From Rhodovulum strictum (lineage in GTDB: Bacteria > Pseudomonadota > Alphaproteobacteria > Rhodobacterales > Rhodobacteraceae): a DNA stretch of 64,000 bases. Below are positions 33,142 through 42,555 of this stretch, in pieces. The first letter of the stretch is position 1. Every line of letters begins with the position of its first letter. The stretch covers positions 26,899 to 90,898 of the forward strand of contig NZ_WJPO01000013.1 in NCBI RefSeq assembly GCF_009649175.1, written 5' to 3'. Position numbers and translations under genes: made by a program. The notes under the pieces were generated by a model. It saw only the letters and a program-made list of their open reading frames with translations. It was not told the origin of the DNA and did no database searches.

Positions 33142-34434
33142 ATGGGGATCTCCGAAACTCTGGCCGAGTTCGCCGCCCGTACCGTGCCCGGCGAGGGTGC
33201 GCGGGCGATGATGCGGCTTTCTGTCATGGACTGGGCCGCCTGCGCGCTTGCGGGTGCCGGGGAACCCGTGGCGCGGATCGTCCGCGCCATGGTGCTGGAG
33301 GAGGCGGGCGCGCCGCAGGCGGGGCTCGTGGGGCATGGCGCGCGTGTGCCCGCACGCGCGGCGGCACTGGCCAATGGCGCGGCCTCGCACGCGCTGGATT
33401 ATGACGACACCCATTTCGCCCATATCGGCCACCCTTCGGTCGCCGTGCTGCCCGCAGCCCTTGCACTCGCACAAAAGACGGGCGCGGGCGGGACGGCGTT
33501 TCTGGATGCCGCGCTGGTCGGGGCCGAGGCATCCATCCGCGTCGGCCTCTGGCTGGGGCGGGGCCATTACCAGCAGGGCTTTCACCAGACCGGCACGGCG
33601 GGCGCCTTTGGTGCGGCGCTGGCGGGCGCGCGGCTGCTGGGCGCGGACGGGGTGCAGGCGCTGGGCATCGTATCGACCCGCGCTTCGGGGCTGAAATCGC
33701 AGTTCGGGACCATGGGCAAGCCCTTCAATGCCGGGATCGCCGCCGCGAACGGGGTCGAGGCCGCGCTGCTGGCGGCATCCGGCTTCGGTTCGACCGCGCA
33801 GGGGCTTGAGGGCGCGCAGGGCTTTGGCGATACGCATGCGGGCGCGGCGGATGCGACCGCGCTGGACGGGCTGGGCCAGCACTGGCTGTTCGAAACCGTC
33901 AGCCACAAGTTCCACGCCTGTTGCCACGGCACGCATGCGATGATCGAGGCATTGCGCAACCTGATGCCGCTGGACCCGGACGCGGTGCGGCAGGTGCGGG
34001 TTGCGACCCATCCGCGCTGGCTGCGGGTCTGCGACCAGCCTGCACCGGCGACGGGGCTTGCGGCGAAGTTCAGCTATCGGCTGATCGCGGCGATGGTGCT
34101 GGCCGGGCGGGACACCGCGGCACTGGCCAGTTTCAGCGATGCCGCCTGCGCCGATCCGCTGCTGGTCGGCCTGCGCGACCGGGTGACGGTCGAGGCCGAC
34201 GAACGCCTGCCCGAAACCGCCGCCCGCGTCAGCGTCGAGACGGCAGACGGCCCAGGCGAGGCCGCGCATGATCTGGACGCGCCGATGCCACCGGACCAGC
34301 GCGCAGCCAGGCTGCGGGCCAAGGTGGCAAGCCTTGTGGGAGAGGAAACGGCCGCACGGCTCGCGGCGATCTGCATGGCACCCGACGGCCCCGACCCCGC
34401 GGCGCTGGGGGCGCTGTTGTCGGGGGGACGCTAG
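33142..34434 (+). CDS. MmgE/PrpD-family protein
   Basis: The 430-residue all-helical/alpha-beta protein has DWAACALAG, ANGAASHALDYDDTHFAHIGHPSVAVLPAALALA and GLKSQFGTMGKPFNAG, the landmarks of the MmgE/PrpD superfamily. Members include 2-methylcitrate dehydratase, cis-aconitate decarboxylase and others; PrpD-type 2-methylcitrate cycle genes (prpB, prpC) are not adjacent, so activity is uncertain. An AGGGGGAAG site precedes ATG 33142. Its stop and that of the convergent pncC gene share the four bases CTAG. Confidence 0.85.
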   Translation: MGISETLAEFAARTVPGEGARAMMRLSVMDWAACALAGAGEPVARIVRAMVLEEAGAPQAGLVGHGARVPARAAALANGAASHALDYDDTHFAHIGHPSVAVLPAALALAQKTGAGGTAFLDAALVGAEASIRVGLWLGRGHYQQGFHQTGTAGAFGAALAGARLLGADGVQALGIVSTRASGLKSQFGTMGKPFNAGIAAANGVEAALLAASGFGSTAQGLEGAQGFGDTHAGAADATALDGLGQHWLFETVSHKFHACCHGTHAMIEALRNLMPLDPDAVRQVRVATHPRWLRVCDQPAPATGLAAKFSYRLIAAMVLAGRDTAALASFSDAACADPLLVGLRDRVTVEADERLPETAARVSVETADGPGEAAHDLDAPMPPDQRAARLRAKVASLVGEETAARLAAICMAPDGPDPAALGALLSGGR

Positions 34435-34907
34435 CCGTTCAGCGCGCCGATCAGCAGGTCGAGCGCGTGATCGCGGCTGGCGGCGCGCACCCGGTCACGG
34501 CCCAGCGCGCCGAACTCCACGGTTTCGGTGACGACACCCGCGCCTTTCCGCGCCAGCGCGAAGCAGACCCGCCCCTCGGGCTTGTGCTCGGACCCGCCGG
34601 GCCCGGCGATGCCGGTGATCGCGACCGCCAGATCGGCCTCGGACCGGGCCAGCGCCCCCTCGGCCATCTCGGCCGCGACGGGCTCGGACACCGCGCCATG
34701 GGCGTCCAGCGTCTCGGCCCGCACACCCAAAAGCGTCTGTTTCGCGGCGTTGGAATAGGTCACGAACCCCCTGTCGAACATCTTCGACGAGCCGGGAATA
34801 TCGGTGATCGCGGCCGAAACCATGCCGCCGGTGCAGCTTTCGGCACTGGCCACCAGCACCCCCCGCGCACGGGCCAGAGCCACCAGGGTTTCGGCACGGC
34901 TGGTCAT
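34431..34907 (-). CDS. pncC: Nicotinamide-nucleotide amidase (CinA C-terminal family)
   Basis: The 158-residue protein has the CinA-C core: LVASAESCTGGMVSAAITDIPGSS, FVTYSNAAKQTLLGV, and AVAITGIAGPGGSEHKPEGRVCFALA. The family deamidates NMN to NaMN in the pyridine nucleotide cycle. The N-terminal MoCF-like half of full CinA is absent, which is normal for PncC. Start ATG overlaps the pgpA stop (ATGA), placing it last in an ispDF-pgpA-pncC operon. Confidence 0.93.
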   Translation of the reverse strand: MTSRAETLVALARARGVLVASAESCTGGMVSAAITDIPGSSKMFDRGFVTYSNAAKQTLLGVRAETLDAHGAVSEPVAAEMAEGALARSEADLAVAITGIAGPGGSEHKPEGRVCFALARKGAGVVTETVEFGALGRDRVRAASRDHALDLLIGALNG

Positions 34908-35398
34908 GCCAGGAGGATATGCCAGACGGCCGCCAGCGCAAGCACCAGCGCCCCCGCAGCGATGCCCGCCAGCACGTCGTCCAGCATCACGCCCAGCGCC
35001 GTCTTCTGCCGGTCGGCCCAGCCGATCGGCCCCGGTTTCCAGATGTCGAACAGCCGGAAGCCGAGGAAGGCCACGATCCAGCCGGGATAGAGCGCCAGGA
35101 TGTCGGCCCCCGACGCCCGCGCGCCGAAGGACAGCGGCAACAGCGCGATCCACATCCCCGCCACCTCGTCGATGACATATTCCGACCGGTCGGGATCGGC
35201 CGCCCCGCGCGAGGCGGCGCCAACCGCCCACCAGCCCAGCACGCAGACCAGAACCGTCGCCGCCACCGCCAGCCACGGCCCGCCCAGCACATGCAGCGCC
35301 CAGAAGATCGGCAGCGCGGCCAGCGACCCCCAGGTGCCCGAGGCCGGGCGCAGAAAGCCCACGCCGAACCAGGTCGCGACAAAGCGCGCCGGGCTCAC
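34904..35398 (-). CDS. pgpA: Phosphatidylglycerophosphatase A
   Basis: The 164-residue inner-membrane enzyme removes the phosphate from phosphatidylglycerol-phosphate. It has the N-terminal [19 protein letters not shown] motif, [11 protein letters not shown] and [18 protein letters not shown], and about four membrane segments. It starts with GTG at 35398, inside GTGA shared with the ispDF stop; no ATG fits the N-terminus. Its own stop overlaps pncC. Confidence 0.93.
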   Translation of the reverse strand: MSPARFVATWFGVGFLRPASGTWGSLAALPIFWALHVLGGPWLAVAATVLVCVLGWWAVGAASRGAADPDRSEYVIDEVAGMWIALLPLSFGARASGADILALYPGWIVAFLGFRLFDIWKPGPIGWADRQKTALGVMLDDVLAGIAAGALVLALAAVWHILLA

Positions 35399-36540
35399 GG
35401 GCGCACCAGCGTCACCGTGGCCAGCGCCGCGATGCCCTCTTCCCGGCCGGTGAATCCCAGTTGCTCGGACGTGGTGGCCTTGACGCTGATCCGGTCCAGC
35501 TCGATCCCCATCAGCCGCGCCATCTCGGCCCGCATCGCACCGGCGACGGGGCCGATCTTGGGCCGCTCGCAGATCAGCGTCAGGTCCGCATGCGCGATCC
35601 GGTAGCCGCGTTCGGCCACCCGGCCCACCGCATGTTTCAGGAAGATGTCCGAGGCCGCCCCCTTCCATTGCGGATCCGAGGGCGGGAAATGCTGGCCGAT
35701 ATCGCCATCCGCCAGCGCGCCATAGATCGCGTCGGTAACGGCGTGCATGCCCACATCGGCATCCGAATGGCCCTTGAGCGCCTTGTCATGCGGCACCTTG
35801 ATGCCGCACAGGATCACGCCATCGCCGTCGCAGAATGCGTGAACGTCAAAGCCGTTGCCGGTGCGAATGTCCATGTCCCTCTCCCGCAAGACCCGCTCGG
35901 CGCGGGCGAAATCCTGTGCATGGGTGATCTTCAGATTGTCCTCGTCGCCCTCGACGATCGCTACGTCAAGCCCCGCGGCCAGCGCCACCTCGACATCGTC
36001 GGCCGCCCCGCCCGGATGCGCCGCATGGGCCGCGCGGATCGCCTCGATCCGGAAACCCTGGGGGGTCTGGGCACGGAACAGCCCGTCGCGCGGATGCGGC
36101 GCAAGCACGCGCCCCGCCGCGCCGCGCCAGAGCGCATCGGTCACGGCCAGCGCGGGCGCCGCCCCCGGATGGCTGTCGAGCGCGTCGATCACCCGGTCGA
36201 TCAGCGCGGCCGAGACCAACGGCCGGGCGCCGTCATGGATCAGAACGCGCGTGGTGCCCTGCGGCACGGCCATCAACCCCGCCGCGACCGAGGCATCGCG
36301 CGTCGCGCCCCCGGGCACCGTGGTTACCGCCAGATCGAGCCCGTCCATCGCTTCGGCGAAAAGATCGGCATCGTCGGGATGCAGCACCACCACCAGCCCC
36401 GCCACACGGGGATGGGCGGCAAAGGCCGCTACCGTGCGGCCCAGCACCGCACGACCGCCAAGCGGCTGATATTGCTTGGGTCGGTCGCCACCAACCCTTG
36501 TCCCGCGCCCTGCGGCCACGATGATCGCCGTGACTGTCAT
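35395..36540 (-). CDS. ispDF: Bifunctional IspD/IspF (MEP isoprenoid pathway)
   Basis: The 381-residue fusion joins two enzymes of the non-mevalonate isoprenoid pathway. The IspD half (about 1-225) has [19 protein letters not shown] and [11 protein letters not shown]; the IspF half (from about 227) has [35 protein letters not shown] with the metal-binding Asp/His, and [17 protein letters not shown]. Such fusion is common in alphaproteobacteria. ATG 36540 begins [11 protein letters not shown]. It heads ispDF-pgpA-pncC and is divergent from dusB. Confidence 0.96.
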   Translation of the reverse strand: MTVTAIIVAAGRGTRVGGDRPKQYQPLGGRAVLGRTVAAFAAHPRVAGLVVVLHPDDADLFAEAMDGLDLAVTTVPGGATRDASVAAGLMAVPQGTTRVLIHDGARPLVSAALIDRVIDALDSHPGAAPALAVTDALWRGAAGRVLAPHPRDGLFRAQTPQGFRIEAIRAAHAAHPGGAADDVEVALAAGLDVAIVEGDEDNLKITHAQDFARAERVLRERDMDIRTGNGFDVHAFCDGDGVILCGIKVPHDKALKGHSDADVGMHAVTDAIYGALADGDIGQHFPPSDPQWKGAASDIFLKHAVGRVAERGYRIAHADLTLICERPKIGPVAGAMRAEMARLMGIELDRISVKATTSEQLGFTGREEGIAALATVTLVRP

Positions 36541-36728
36541 GCCCTGCCCCCGAACCGGTCGGCGCCTCTTTAGGCGGGGTCGGGCTGCGGGGCAATGGGG
36601 CAAAAGGACGGGGCTGCGCGATTAAATTTTATGCATTTGCTGTTTCGGGCTTCGTCGGCCTATCCCCCAGATTGTAATTCCCGAAAGGTCGGGCTACATC
36701 CGGTCTCAACCGCACAAGGATTAATCAC

Positions 36729-37715
36729 TTGTCTATTCAGGTGGCAGACATTTCGCTCGATCCGGCTGTCCTGCTGGCCCCGATGGCCGGCATCACCGAT
36801 CTTCCGTTCCGTCGGCTCGTCGCCTCGTTCGGGGCGGGGCTGGTGGTTTCGGAAATGGTGGCAAGCCAGGACATGGTCCAGGCCCGCCCCGGCACACGCG
36901 AGCGCGCGGCGCTGGGATTGGGCGAACAGGCCAGCGCAGTGCAGATCGTCGGTCGCGAACCCGGCTGGATGGCCAGCGCCGCCCGCATCCTCGAGGATCA
37001 GGGCGCGCGGATCATCGACATCAACATGGGCTGCCCCGCCCGCAAGGTGACGGGGGGCTTTTCGGGCTCGGCACTGATGCGCGACCCCGACCGCGCGCTG
37101 CGGCTGATCGAGGCGGTGGTGGGCGCGGTCAAGGTGCCGGTAACGCTGAAGACGCGGCTGGGCTGGGACAGCGACCTGCTGAATGCCCCCGATCTTGCGC
37201 GCCGGGCCGAGGCGGCGGGGGTGCGGATGATCACCATTCACGGCCGCACCCGCTGCCAGTTCTATTCCGGCCGGGCCGACTGGGCCGCGATCCGCGCGGT
37301 GAAACAGGCCGTGTCGGTGCCGGTGGTGGCCAATGGCGATATCGTCGATGCCGCCACGGCGCGCGCCGCGCTGGAGGCCTCGGGGGCGGACGGGGTGATG
37401 GTGGGGCGCGGCGCGCAGGGCCGACCCTGGGTGCTGGCGCGGATCGCCGCGGCGCTGGCCGGACGGCCCGCCCCCGCCGCGCCCAAAGGTGGAGCCTTTG
37501 CCGACATGGTGGCGGACCATTACGAGGCGTCGCTGTCCTTTTACGGCCGCACGCTGGGGGCGCGGGTGATCCGCAAGCATCTGGGCTGGTACATGGACGA
37601 GGCGGACACGCCCCCTGCCCTGCGCCAGGCGGTGCTGACCGAACGCGATCCCGGCCGGGTGCTGGCCCTTCTGCCCGATGCGATGGCGGGAAGCAGTGAA
37701 AGGGTCGCGGCATGA
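36729..37715 (+). CDS. dusB: tRNA-dihydrouridine synthase B (NifR3)
   Basis: The 328-residue FMN TIM-barrel enzyme reduces uridine to dihydrouridine in tRNA D-loops. It has LAPMAGITDLPFR, DINMGCPARKVTGGFSGSALM with the catalytic Cys, TIHGRTRCQFY and GADGVMVGRGAQGRPW. Translation appears to start at TTG (36729), because AAGGA lies at 36716-36720 and no ATG suits. The 188-base leader is AT-richer (36621-36640) and likely holds the promoter for the whole dusB-ntrB-ntrC run, called nifR3-ntrB-ntrC in R. capsulatus. Its stop overlaps ntrB. Confidence 0.95.
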   Translation: MSIQVADISLDPAVLLAPMAGITDLPFRRLVASFGAGLVVSEMVASQDMVQARPGTRERAALGLGEQASAVQIVGREPGWMASAARILEDQGARIIDINMGCPARKVTGGFSGSALMRDPDRALRLIEAVVGAVKVPVTLKTRLGWDSDLLNAPDLARRAEAAGVRMITIHGRTRCQFYSGRADWAAIRAVKQAVSVPVVANGDIVDAATARAALEASGADGVMVGRGAQGRPWVLARIAAALAGRPAPAAPKGGAFADMVADHYEASLSFYGRTLGARVIRKHLGWYMDEADTPPALRQAVLTERDPGRVLALLPDAMAGSSERVAA

Positions 37716-38806
37716 CGCTGGACAAGGACGCGATCTGGACCGCGCTGCCGATCCCCGCCTTCCTGCTGGATGCCGGGGACCGGATCGCCGCGATCAACCC
37801 GGCGGCAGAGATCTTCACCAACGCCACGATCAGGGCGCTGCGCGATGCCCCCGTCTTCGACCGGCTGGCGGTGGATGCCCCGCTTGACGACGCCTTTGCC
37901 CGGGTGCGGGCGAACCGGGCGCCGCTGTTCATCAACGATGTCGACGTGACCACAGGCACCCGCCCGCCGGTCGAGTGCAACCTTCAGATAGCACCAATGA
38001 ATGACGGGCAGGATCATCTGTTGCTGCTGGTCAGCCCGCGCGAGATCGCCGGGCGATTGGGCCGGGCGCATTCGGTCAAGACGGCGGCGAAATCGGCGAT
38101 CGGCATGGCCGAGATGCTGGCCCACGAGATCAAGAACCCGCTGGCGGGCATTACCGGGGCGGCGCAACTGTTGTCGATGAACCTGCGCAATGGCGATCTG
38201 GAACTGACCGACCTGATCGTGGCCGAAAGCCGCCGGATCGTGAAGCTGCTGGACCAGGTCGAACAGTTCGGCAATCTCAGCCCGCCCAATTGCAAGGCGG
38301 TGAACCTGCACGACATCCTTGACCGGGCGCGCAAGTCGGCGCTGGTCGGCTATGCCGCGCATATGCGGATCGAGGAGGAGTACGACCCCTCGCTGCCGCC
38401 GACATGGGCCGATGCAGACCAGTTGATGCAGGTCTTCTCGAACCTGATCCGCAACGCCGCCCAGGCCGCCGCGCCCGAGGGTGGAACGATCCGGCTGCGC
38501 AGCTTCTACGACCTGTCGCTGCGGATGCGCCATCCCGATGGCTCGGGCGTGCCGGTGCCGTTGCAGGTTGAAATCGTGGATGACGGCCCCGGCCTGCCGC
38601 CCGAGATTGCCGGCGAGGTCTTCGAGCCCTTCGTCTCGGGACGCGAGAACGGCACCGGGCTGGGGCTCGCGCTGGTCTCGAAGATCGTCAACGACCATGG
38701 CGGCTGGATCGCGGTCGACTCGGTGCCCGGACGCACCGTCTTCCGCGTCTCGCTGCCTGTCGCCCCCAAACCCCAAGGGCCCAACCCGCAAGAGGATGAC
38801 ATCTGA
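37712..38806 (+). CDS. ntrB: Nitrogen regulation sensor kinase NtrB
   Basis: The 364-residue cytoplasmic kinase has a PAS domain (about 10-105), the H-box [19 protein letters not shown] with His138, the N-box [10 protein letters not shown], and DDGPGLPPE / [12 protein letters not shown] lids. It phosphorylates NtrC when nitrogen is limiting, under control of PII (GlnB), and switches to phosphatase when nitrogen is ample. The start overlaps dusB (ATGA) and the last base begins the ntrC ATG, so the three are coupled. Confidence 0.96.
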   Translation: MTLDKDAIWTALPIPAFLLDAGDRIAAINPAAEIFTNATIRALRDAPVFDRLAVDAPLDDAFARVRANRAPLFINDVDVTTGTRPPVECNLQIAPMNDGQDHLLLLVSPREIAGRLGRAHSVKTAAKSAIGMAEMLAHEIKNPLAGITGAAQLLSMNLRNGDLELTDLIVAESRRIVKLLDQVEQFGNLSPPNCKAVNLHDILDRARKSALVGYAAHMRIEEEYDPSLPPTWADADQLMQVFSNLIRNAAQAAAPEGGTIRLRSFYDLSLRMRHPDGSGVPVPLQVEIVDDGPGLPPEIAGEVFEPFVSGRENGTGLGLALVSKIVNDHGGWIAVDSVPGRTVFRVSLPVAPKPQGPNPQEDDI

Positions 38807-40176
38807 TGGACGGCACCGTTCTTGTCGCCGATGACGACCGCACGATCCGCACCGTGCTGACCCAGGCGCTGACGCGGGCGGGCTGCAAGGTGCATGCAAC
38901 CTCGTCGCTGACCACGCTGATGCGCTGGGTATCCGAGGGCAAGGGCGATCTGGTGATCTCGGACGTCATCATGCCCGACGGCAACGGGCTGGAGATGCTG
39001 CCCAAGATCGGGCAGGAGCGTCCGGGCCTGCCGGTGATCGTGATCTCGGCGCAGAACACCATCATGACGGCGATCCAGGCCGCCGAGGCCGAAGCCTATG
39101 ACTACCTGCCCAAGCCCTTTGACCTGCCCGACCTGATGAAGCGCGCGGCCCGCGCGCTGGAAACCAAGCGCCGCGTGCGCAGCCGCCCCGAAAGCGTCGA
39201 GCCGCCACGCGACGAGGATGACCTGCCGCTGGTCGGCCGCACGCCGCAGATGCAGGCGCTGTACCGGCTGGTGGCGCGGGTGATGAATGCCGATCTGCCG
39301 GTGCTGATCACCGGCGAGTCGGGCACCGGCAAATCGCTGATCGCCCGCGCGATCCATGACTTTTCCGACCGCCGCTCGCTGCCCTTCGTGATCGCCACCG
39401 CGGGCGACATGGAAGGCGTCGATGGCCCCTCGGCGCTGGTTGCGCGCGCCCGCGGCGGGTCGATCCTGTTCGACGAGGTGGCGGATCTGACCGAAGACGC
39501 GCAGGCGCGCATCGTGCGCATGCTGGACGCCTTTGGCGACACCGCGCCCCGCGTGATGGCCACCAGCCAGACCGACCTGATGGGCCGGATGGAGGCGGGC
39601 CAGTTCCGCCAGGATCTGTTCTATCGCCTCGGCGGGGTCTCGCTTGCGGTGCCCAGCCTGCGCGAGCGGGTGGACGACATCCCGCTGCTGGCCGAACATT
39701 TCCTGGCCCGGGCCGAACGCGACGGCGCGGCGCGGCGCACGATTGCCGCCGATGCGATGGACCTGATCCGCGCCTATAGCTGGCCGGGCAATGTGCGCCA
39801 GCTGGAACACACCATCCGCCGCCTTGTCGTGACCAGCCCCGAAGAGGTCATCACCCGCGCCGAGGTCGAGGCGGTGCTGGGCAACCAGCCCGAGATCGAG
39901 CCGCTGGTGGGCGGTGGCGAGGGCGAAAAGCTGTCCGCCTCGGTCGCGCGGCACCTGCGGCGCTATTTCGACCTGCATGGCGGTGTGCTGCCGCCGCCGG
40001 GGCTGTACACCCGGATCCTGCGTGAGGTCGAGATGCCGCTGATCGAAATCGCGCTGGACGCGACCGGCGGCAATCAGGCCAAATGTGCCGATCTGCTGGG
40101 CATCAACCGCAATACCTTGAGAAAGAAGATCACCGATCTCGATATCCGCGTGACACGCCGCCGCAAGTTGATGTAA
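38806..40176 (+). CDS. ntrC: Nitrogen response regulator NtrC (sigma70-type, no GAFTGA)
   Basis: The 456-residue regulator has a receiver with Asp10/11, phospho-acceptor Asp53 and Lys103. The AAA+ domain has Walker A GESGTGKS (170-177), Walker B SILFDEV and WPGNVRQL, and the C-terminal Fis HTH reads [21 protein letters not shown]. The GAFTGA loop needed to contact sigma54 is missing: the segment between Walker A and B reads [22 protein letters not shown]. capsulatus NtrC has the same loss and activates the housekeeping sigma70 polymerase, so this protein probably does too. Confidence 0.96.
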   Translation: MDGTVLVADDDRTIRTVLTQALTRAGCKVHATSSLTTLMRWVSEGKGDLVISDVIMPDGNGLEMLPKIGQERPGLPVIVISAQNTIMTAIQAAEAEAYDYLPKPFDLPDLMKRAARALETKRRVRSRPESVEPPRDEDDLPLVGRTPQMQALYRLVARVMNADLPVLITGESGTGKSLIARAIHDFSDRRSLPFVIATAGDMEGVDGPSALVARARGGSILFDEVADLTEDAQARIVRMLDAFGDTAPRVMATSQTDLMGRMEAGQFRQDLFYRLGGVSLAVPSLRERVDDIPLLAEHFLARAERDGAARRTIAADAMDLIRAYSWPGNVRQLEHTIRRLVVTSPEEVITRAEVEAVLGNQPEIEPLVGGGEGEKLSASVARHLRRYFDLHGGVLPPPGLYTRILREVEMPLIEIALDATGGNQAKCADLLGINRNTLRKKITDLDIRVTRRRKLM

Positions 40177-40260
40177 TTTCGCAACAGCGCGTTGCATCGA
40201 ATCCGCAGCGCGCATCGGGAGCGAGGCCGCACCCGGCGGCACAAGGACACGAGGCGAGCA

Positions 40261-42552
40261 GTGGCAAGCGCCACGGGCCGAATGGCCCTCGAACGGCTCT
40301 TTCAGAGGCGGTCGTCGCGGCGGGTGCAGAACGTCGCGACGCTGGGCCTTGTCGTGCTGGGGCCGGTGCTGGCGATCGGCACCTTCCTGCTGCTCGGTCC
40401 GCTCGACCAGGGCACCACCTCGCACGGGCTGCGCGCGATCCTGCTGGCCGATCTGGTCTATTCGCTGGTCGTGGCCACGCTGGTCGTGCGCCAGATCGCC
40501 CGGATGGTCGCCGCACGGCGCAGCCATTCGGCGGGTTCGCGGCTGCACCTGCGCCTGACCGGCGTCTTTGCCGCGGTGGCGCTGGTGCCTGCGGTTCTGG
40601 TCGCGGTCTTTGCCGGTCTGACCATCAATATCGGGCTCGAAGGCTGGTTCTCCGATCGGGTGCGCAACGTGGTCGGTGCCTCGCTCTCGGCGGCCGAAGC
40701 CTATGAAGACGAACACCGCCGCGACCTTGCCGCCGATGCGGTGACGCTGGCGGGCTATCTGAACGTCGCGCGGCAGGCGACATTCCTGCTGTCCGATGGC
40801 GATCTGCGGCAATTGCTGACCCAGGCGCAGGCGCGCGTCCAGCGCGGGCTGAAGGAAGCCTATATCATCGACGGCATGGGCGAGATCCGGGCGCGCGGCG
40901 AGCGGTCCTATCTGTTCGACTACGAACAGCCCACGCCCGCCCAGATCGCTCGCGCCGCGGCAGGCGAGACGGTCATCATCGAGGATTGGGACAATAACGA
41001 GTTCCGCGCGCTTCTGGCGCTGAGCGCCTATGTCGACCGCTTTCTCTACATCTCGCGCACGGTCGATGGCGACATTCTCAGCCTGCTCGACGACACCCAG
41101 CAGTCGATCCGGCTCTACCAGCAACTGGAAAACGAACGCGGCCGGGTGCTGTTCGAGTTCGGGCTGCTCTATCTGGGCTTTGCGATGATCCTGATCCTGG
41201 CCGCGGTCTGGCTGGGGCTTTGGTTCGCCGAGCGGCTGTCGCGCCCGGTTGGGCGGCTGGCGGGGGCAGCGCAACAGGTGGGCGCGGGCGATCTGGACGT
41301 GCGCGTGCGCGAGGAAGCGGGCGATGACGAGATCGCGATGCTGGGGCGGATGTTCAACCAGATGACCCGGCAGCTCAAGCTGCAACGCGACGCGCTGCTG
41401 GAAAACAACCGCCAGACCGAAATGCGGCGGCGGCTGTTCGATTCGGTGCTGTCCTCGGTCACGGCGGGTGTGATGGGGCTGGATGCCGAGGGGCGGGTGG
41501 AGTTCATGAACCGCTCGGCGCTGACCTTGTTGCAACTGGACGAGACGCGCGACAACGGTCACGAACTGCGCGTCGCCGTGCCCGAATTCGCCGCACTGTT
41601 CGACCGGCTGCGGGCCGAGCGGCGCAGCGCCGCGCAAGAGGAAATCCGGCTGATCCGCAGCGGCAAGATGGAGAATTTGCTGGTGCGGATGGCGACCCGG
41701 CAGGGCACCGACGGGCGGCGCGAGGGTTATGTGGTGGCGTTCGACGACGTGACCGACCTGGTGACCGCCCAGCGCATGGCCGCCTGGGGCGATGTCGCCC
41801 GCCGCATCGCGCATGAGATCAAGAACCCGCTGACCCCGATCCAGTTGTCGGCCGAGCGCATCAAGCGCAAGTTCCGTCCGCTGGTGGGCGATCAGGCCGA
41901 CACGCTGGACCAGTATACGGACGTGATCGTGCGCCAGACCGGCGATCTGCGCCGGATCGTGGACGAGTTCTCGAAATTCGCTCGAATGCCCGAGCCCGAG
42001 CGCAAGCCCGTCGATCTGGCCGCACTGGTGCGCGATGCGCTGGTCCTTCAGGAAAGCGGCCAGCCCGGTGTGCGGTTTGTGGCCGATCTGCCCCAGGGCG
42101 CGATGCCCGCCGAACTGGACGCCACGATGATCAGCCAGGCGCTGACCAACCTTCTGAAGAATGCGGGCGAGGCCATCGAGACCCGGATCGCGAAGACCGG
42201 CGTGCCCGATGGCTTCGTGCCCGAGATCCGGCTGCGTCTTGTCCGCGACGAGGGCAGCGGGCGGATCGAGATCGCCGATAACGGCATCGGCCTGCCCGAG
42301 GACCGCGCTAGGCTGTTCGAGCCCTATGTCACCACGCGCGACAGCGGCACCGGTCTGGGCCTGCCCATTGTCAAGAAGATCGTCGAGGAACATGGCGGCA
42401 CGCTGGAACTGGTCGATGCCGAGCCCTTCGCGCCCGGCGCGCATCGCGGCGCGATGGCCGTGATCCGCCTGCCGGTGGCCGAAACCGACAGGGCGGCCGA
42501 GCCGGCCGAGCCCTTCTTCACCACAACAAAGACAGCGGTATCCGGGGAGTAG
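40261..42552 (+). CDS. ntrY: Sensor histidine kinase NtrY
   Basis: The 763-residue membrane kinase has two N-terminal helices, a further pair framing a periplasmic sensor (about residues 100-310), a HAMP domain (ERLSRPVGRLAGAAQQVG), a PAS domain, and HisKA/HATPase parts with [16 protein letters not shown] and DNGIGLPED. It phosphorylates NtrX and responds to redox or nitrogen state in related bacteria. GTG 40261 is chosen because GAGGCGA precedes it; ATG 40282 is an alternative, and a TTG at 40192 is less likely. ntrX follows after 3 bases. Confidence 0.94.
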   Translation: MASATGRMALERLFQRRSSRRVQNVATLGLVVLGPVLAIGTFLLLGPLDQGTTSHGLRAILLADLVYSLVVATLVVRQIARMVAARRSHSAGSRLHLRLTGVFAAVALVPAVLVAVFAGLTINIGLEGWFSDRVRNVVGASLSAAEAYEDEHRRDLAADAVTLAGYLNVARQATFLLSDGDLRQLLTQAQARVQRGLKEAYIIDGMGEIRARGERSYLFDYEQPTPAQIARAAAGETVIIEDWDNNEFRALLALSAYVDRFLYISRTVDGDILSLLDDTQQSIRLYQQLENERGRVLFEFGLLYLGFAMILILAAVWLGLWFAERLSRPVGRLAGAAQQVGAGDLDVRVREEAGDDEIAMLGRMFNQMTRQLKLQRDALLENNRQTEMRRRLFDSVLSSVTAGVMGLDAEGRVEFMNRSALTLLQLDETRDNGHELRVAVPEFAALFDRLRAERRSAAQEEIRLIRSGKMENLLVRMATRQGTDGRREGYVVAFDDVTDLVTAQRMAAWGDVARRIAHEIKNPLTPIQLSAERIKRKFRPLVGDQADTLDQYTDVIVRQTGDLRRIVDEFSKFARMPEPERKPVDLAALVRDALVLQESGQPGVRFVADLPQGAMPAELDATMISQALTNLLKNAGEAIETRIAKTGVPDGFVPEIRLRLVRDEGSGRIEIADNGIGLPEDRARLFEPYVTTRDSGTGLGLPIVKKIVEEHGGTLELVDAEPFAPGAHRGAMAVIRLPVAETDRAAEPAEPFFTTTKTAVSGE

Positions 42553-42555
42553 GAC

